The position numbers were made by a program, and so were the translations under genes. 15,627 nucleotides of DNA from UKL13-2 sp031368465 (GTDB lineage: Bacteria > Pseudomonadota > Gammaproteobacteria > Burkholderiales > Usitatibacteraceae). The stretch is taken from contig JANMNT010000316.1 of assembly GCA_031368465.1 (NCBI GenBank), forward strand, positions 1-15,627. Direction: 5' to 3'. Positions 15,401-15,627 of this stretch are shown one piece after another. The notes below the pieces were generated by a model that was not told the DNA's origin, searched no databases, and saw nothing but the letters and a program-made list of their open reading frames with translations. Every line of letters begins with the position of its first letter. Positions within the stretch are counted from its first letter, which is position 1.

Positions 15401-15582
15401 CCCGGATCGGTGGCGGAGGGCATGCCCGAAAAGAACGCCTCAAACGCCGCCAGCCCACCCGCCGATGCGCCAATGCCAACCACCGGAAAAGCCGCAGCCG
15501 CATTCATTGCCGGTACGAGGGGATTGTGCGGCGGCTCGGCCGATTGAGGCTTGGCCTTGTTCGCTACTTTTTTGCCTGTCAT
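12403..15582 (-). CDS. CheB-CheR fusion with coiled coil and two PAS domains
   Basis: A 1059-residue soluble protein. CheB methylesterase occupies about 32-220 (S40 in GIGASAGG, H69 in VQHLAPDH, D161 in LSGTGSDG). CheR methyltransferase occupies about 238-500: a helical N-domain with SQYKPSTINRRIERRM, the SAM loop WCTGCSTGEEAYSIA at 336-350, FATDID at 369-374, and DLITCRNLLIYL at 439-450. A PAS-like stretch at 545-690 is interrupted by a Ser/Pro linker (648-668). A strong coiled coil of repeated (S/T)xNEEL heptads runs 727-820, then PAS at about 815-925 and 935-1050. Both catalytic sets look complete, so the protein could add and remove glutamate methyl groups. GGGGCG precedes the ATG at 15582. 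It is the first gene of the two-gene unit with the hybrid kinase; the architecture is a split form of known CheB-CheR-PAS kinases. Confidence 0.95.
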   Translation of the reverse strand: MTGKKVANKAKPQSAEPPHNPLVPAMNAAAAFPVVGIGASAGGLAAFEAFFSGMPSATDPGMAFVLVQHLAPDHKSLLTELIRRYTRMQVFEVEDGMVVQPNCAYIIPPNRDMAFLSGTLQLLEPSLPRGQRLPIDFFFRSLAQDQHQLAIGIVLSGTGSDGTLGVRAIKGAGGMVMAQNPESTEFDGMPRSAIATGMVDYELPPAEMPARLIAYVRRAFGHTRLPVSVATPKAEGALKKIFVLLRAQTSHDFSQYKPSTINRRIERRMAVHQIDALENYVRFLQQTPTEVEALFRDLLIGVTNFFRDPEAFAVLEEQIIPKLFEDRPVDSPVRIWCTGCSTGEEAYSIAILLQERMASLKQSFTVQLFATDIDSRAIASARNGLYPANIAADISPERLARFFNVESDGSAYRVHKGLRDMLVFSEQDVIKDPPFSKLDLITCRNLLIYLNVELQKKLIPLFHYALKPGGALFLGTSEGVGEFSESFAVLDRKAKLYQRKENFQNNERGYLAPILPPLPNLDAGPVTKGGNHRTPIPAKLRMRELTEQALLRQLAPNSALVNDRGDILYLHGRTGMYLEPAPGEPGISNILKMAREGLRRDLTKALHQAAGTRQIVRCPGLRVKTNGHFTFVNLTVCPVAVGTTATLSSPTSPTSPSSPPSPSSPASSKAPAEVALPASVSAGSYLYLAIFEDVPAPEAMQQVTLPTHAGGIVTNPAGIVTKSGAESDAEQRIEELLNTLRIKDEYLQSTHEELESSNEELKSSNEEMQSVNEELQSTNEEMETSKEELQSVNEELNTVNAELQAKVADLSRANNDMNNLLAGTGIGTVFVDHQLRILRFTPAASAIINLIQSDVGRPVSHIVSNLVGYDSLVADVQAVLNTLQPKSVDAQTANGKWHTIRILPYRTLDNVIEGAVITFVDITETVQTREALHKANELLRLAVVVRDAHDAITVQDLGGRILAWNPGAVRLYGWSEAEALQMNVRQRIPEALREKALTTLRQLSEAEVLEPYRTERISKQGAVIAVSIISTALLNAAGEMYAIATTERATGGAGERRHD
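13174..13341 (-). repeat. Heptad coiled-coil repeat within the CheB-CheR gene (21-bp DNA period)
   Basis: Residues 748-803 repeat a seven-residue unit of the form (E/K/Q)S(S/V/T)NEE(L/M) about seven times, giving a 21-bp periodicity at DNA level. This is a signal-transmission coiled coil typical of CheB/CheR-PAS proteins and explains the repetitive sequence without invoking a mobile element. Confidence 0.85.
13418..13459 (-). repeat. Perfect-phase 21-bp tandem duplication inside the CheB-CheR gene
   Basis: TTTGTGACAATGCCT at 13418 recurs at 13439; the two 21-bp units agree at 18 of 21 positions. It encodes a doubled seven-residue unit around GIVTNPA/GIVTKSG, just before the coiled coil. It keeps the frame and looks like a recent slippage duplication in a linker. 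Confidence 0.7.
13589..13642 (-). repeat. Six 9-bp units coding a Ser/Pro linker in the CheB-CheR gene
   Basis: On the plus strand the units read GGTGATGAA, GGTGATGGC, GGTGATGAA, GGCGATGTA twice, then GGCGACGAT. They encode a Ser-Ser/Thr-Pro triplet repeat (residues 648-665) that sits as a loop within a PAS-like region. Copy number is likely variable between strains. Confidence 0.7.
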
Positions 15583-15627
15583 GGTTTCGCCCCGGCGCCT
15601 GATGGGCGCATTCTTTCCTCATAGTAC

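Overview
The window is GC-rich, densely packed bacterial chromosome. Its families (RNase PH, the arsenosugar radical-SAM enzyme ArsS, the rSAM/selenodomain-associated glycosyltransferase pair, CheB/CheR fusions) point to a proteobacterium, probably beta or gamma. I cannot place the genus. There are no rRNA, tRNA, CRISPR, transposase or phage genes, so it reads as an ordinary chromosomal segment with one accessory metabolic operon and one signalling locus.

Left part (1-1641, plus strand): the 3' end of an unidentified gene, then rph (RNase PH, 3' maturation of tRNA), then a GNAT acetyltransferase. The rph-GNAT junction holds a 4x10 bp degenerate repeat inside a 24-codon mini-ORF that ends in an ATGA overlap with the GNAT start.

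Centre (1659-9092, all minus strand): seven co-directional genes that look like one operon. In transcription order they are arsS (radical SAM), a degenerate calcineurin-like metallophosphoesterase, a TVP38/TMEM64 membrane domain fused to a mercuric-reductase-like flavoprotein, a secreted DUF547 protein, a TIGR04283-type glycosyltransferase, a TIGR04282/DUF2064-type glycosyltransferase and an exported DUF3047 protein. The last three overlap by 11 bp and 4 bp. This set matches what is described as the rSAM/selenodomain (arsenosugar) neighbourhood: ArsS joins the 5'-deoxyadenosyl group of SAM to dimethylarsenic. The partners are plausible later steps or membrane and redox support, but their roles are inferred. 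No arsM, arsR or other arsenic gene lies in the window. The most striking single observation is that the metallophosphoesterase keeps all ligands expected for one metal and has lost all those specific to the other.

Right part (9462-15582): a signalling locus. A stand-alone CheB methylesterase domain (plus) converges on a two-gene minus-strand operon, a CheB-CheR-coiled-coil-PAS-PAS fusion followed, with an 8 bp overlap, by a PAS-PAS-histidine kinase-receiver hybrid. Together the two proteins carry the modules often seen as a single CheB/CheR-PAS-kinase polypeptide. No chemoreceptor, CheA or CheW is present, so this is more likely a methylation-linked sensory pathway than classical chemotaxis.

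Long gaps: 9093-9461 (369 bp) separates the divergent arsS and cheB-like genes and should hold both promoters. Only weak repeats are visible in it.
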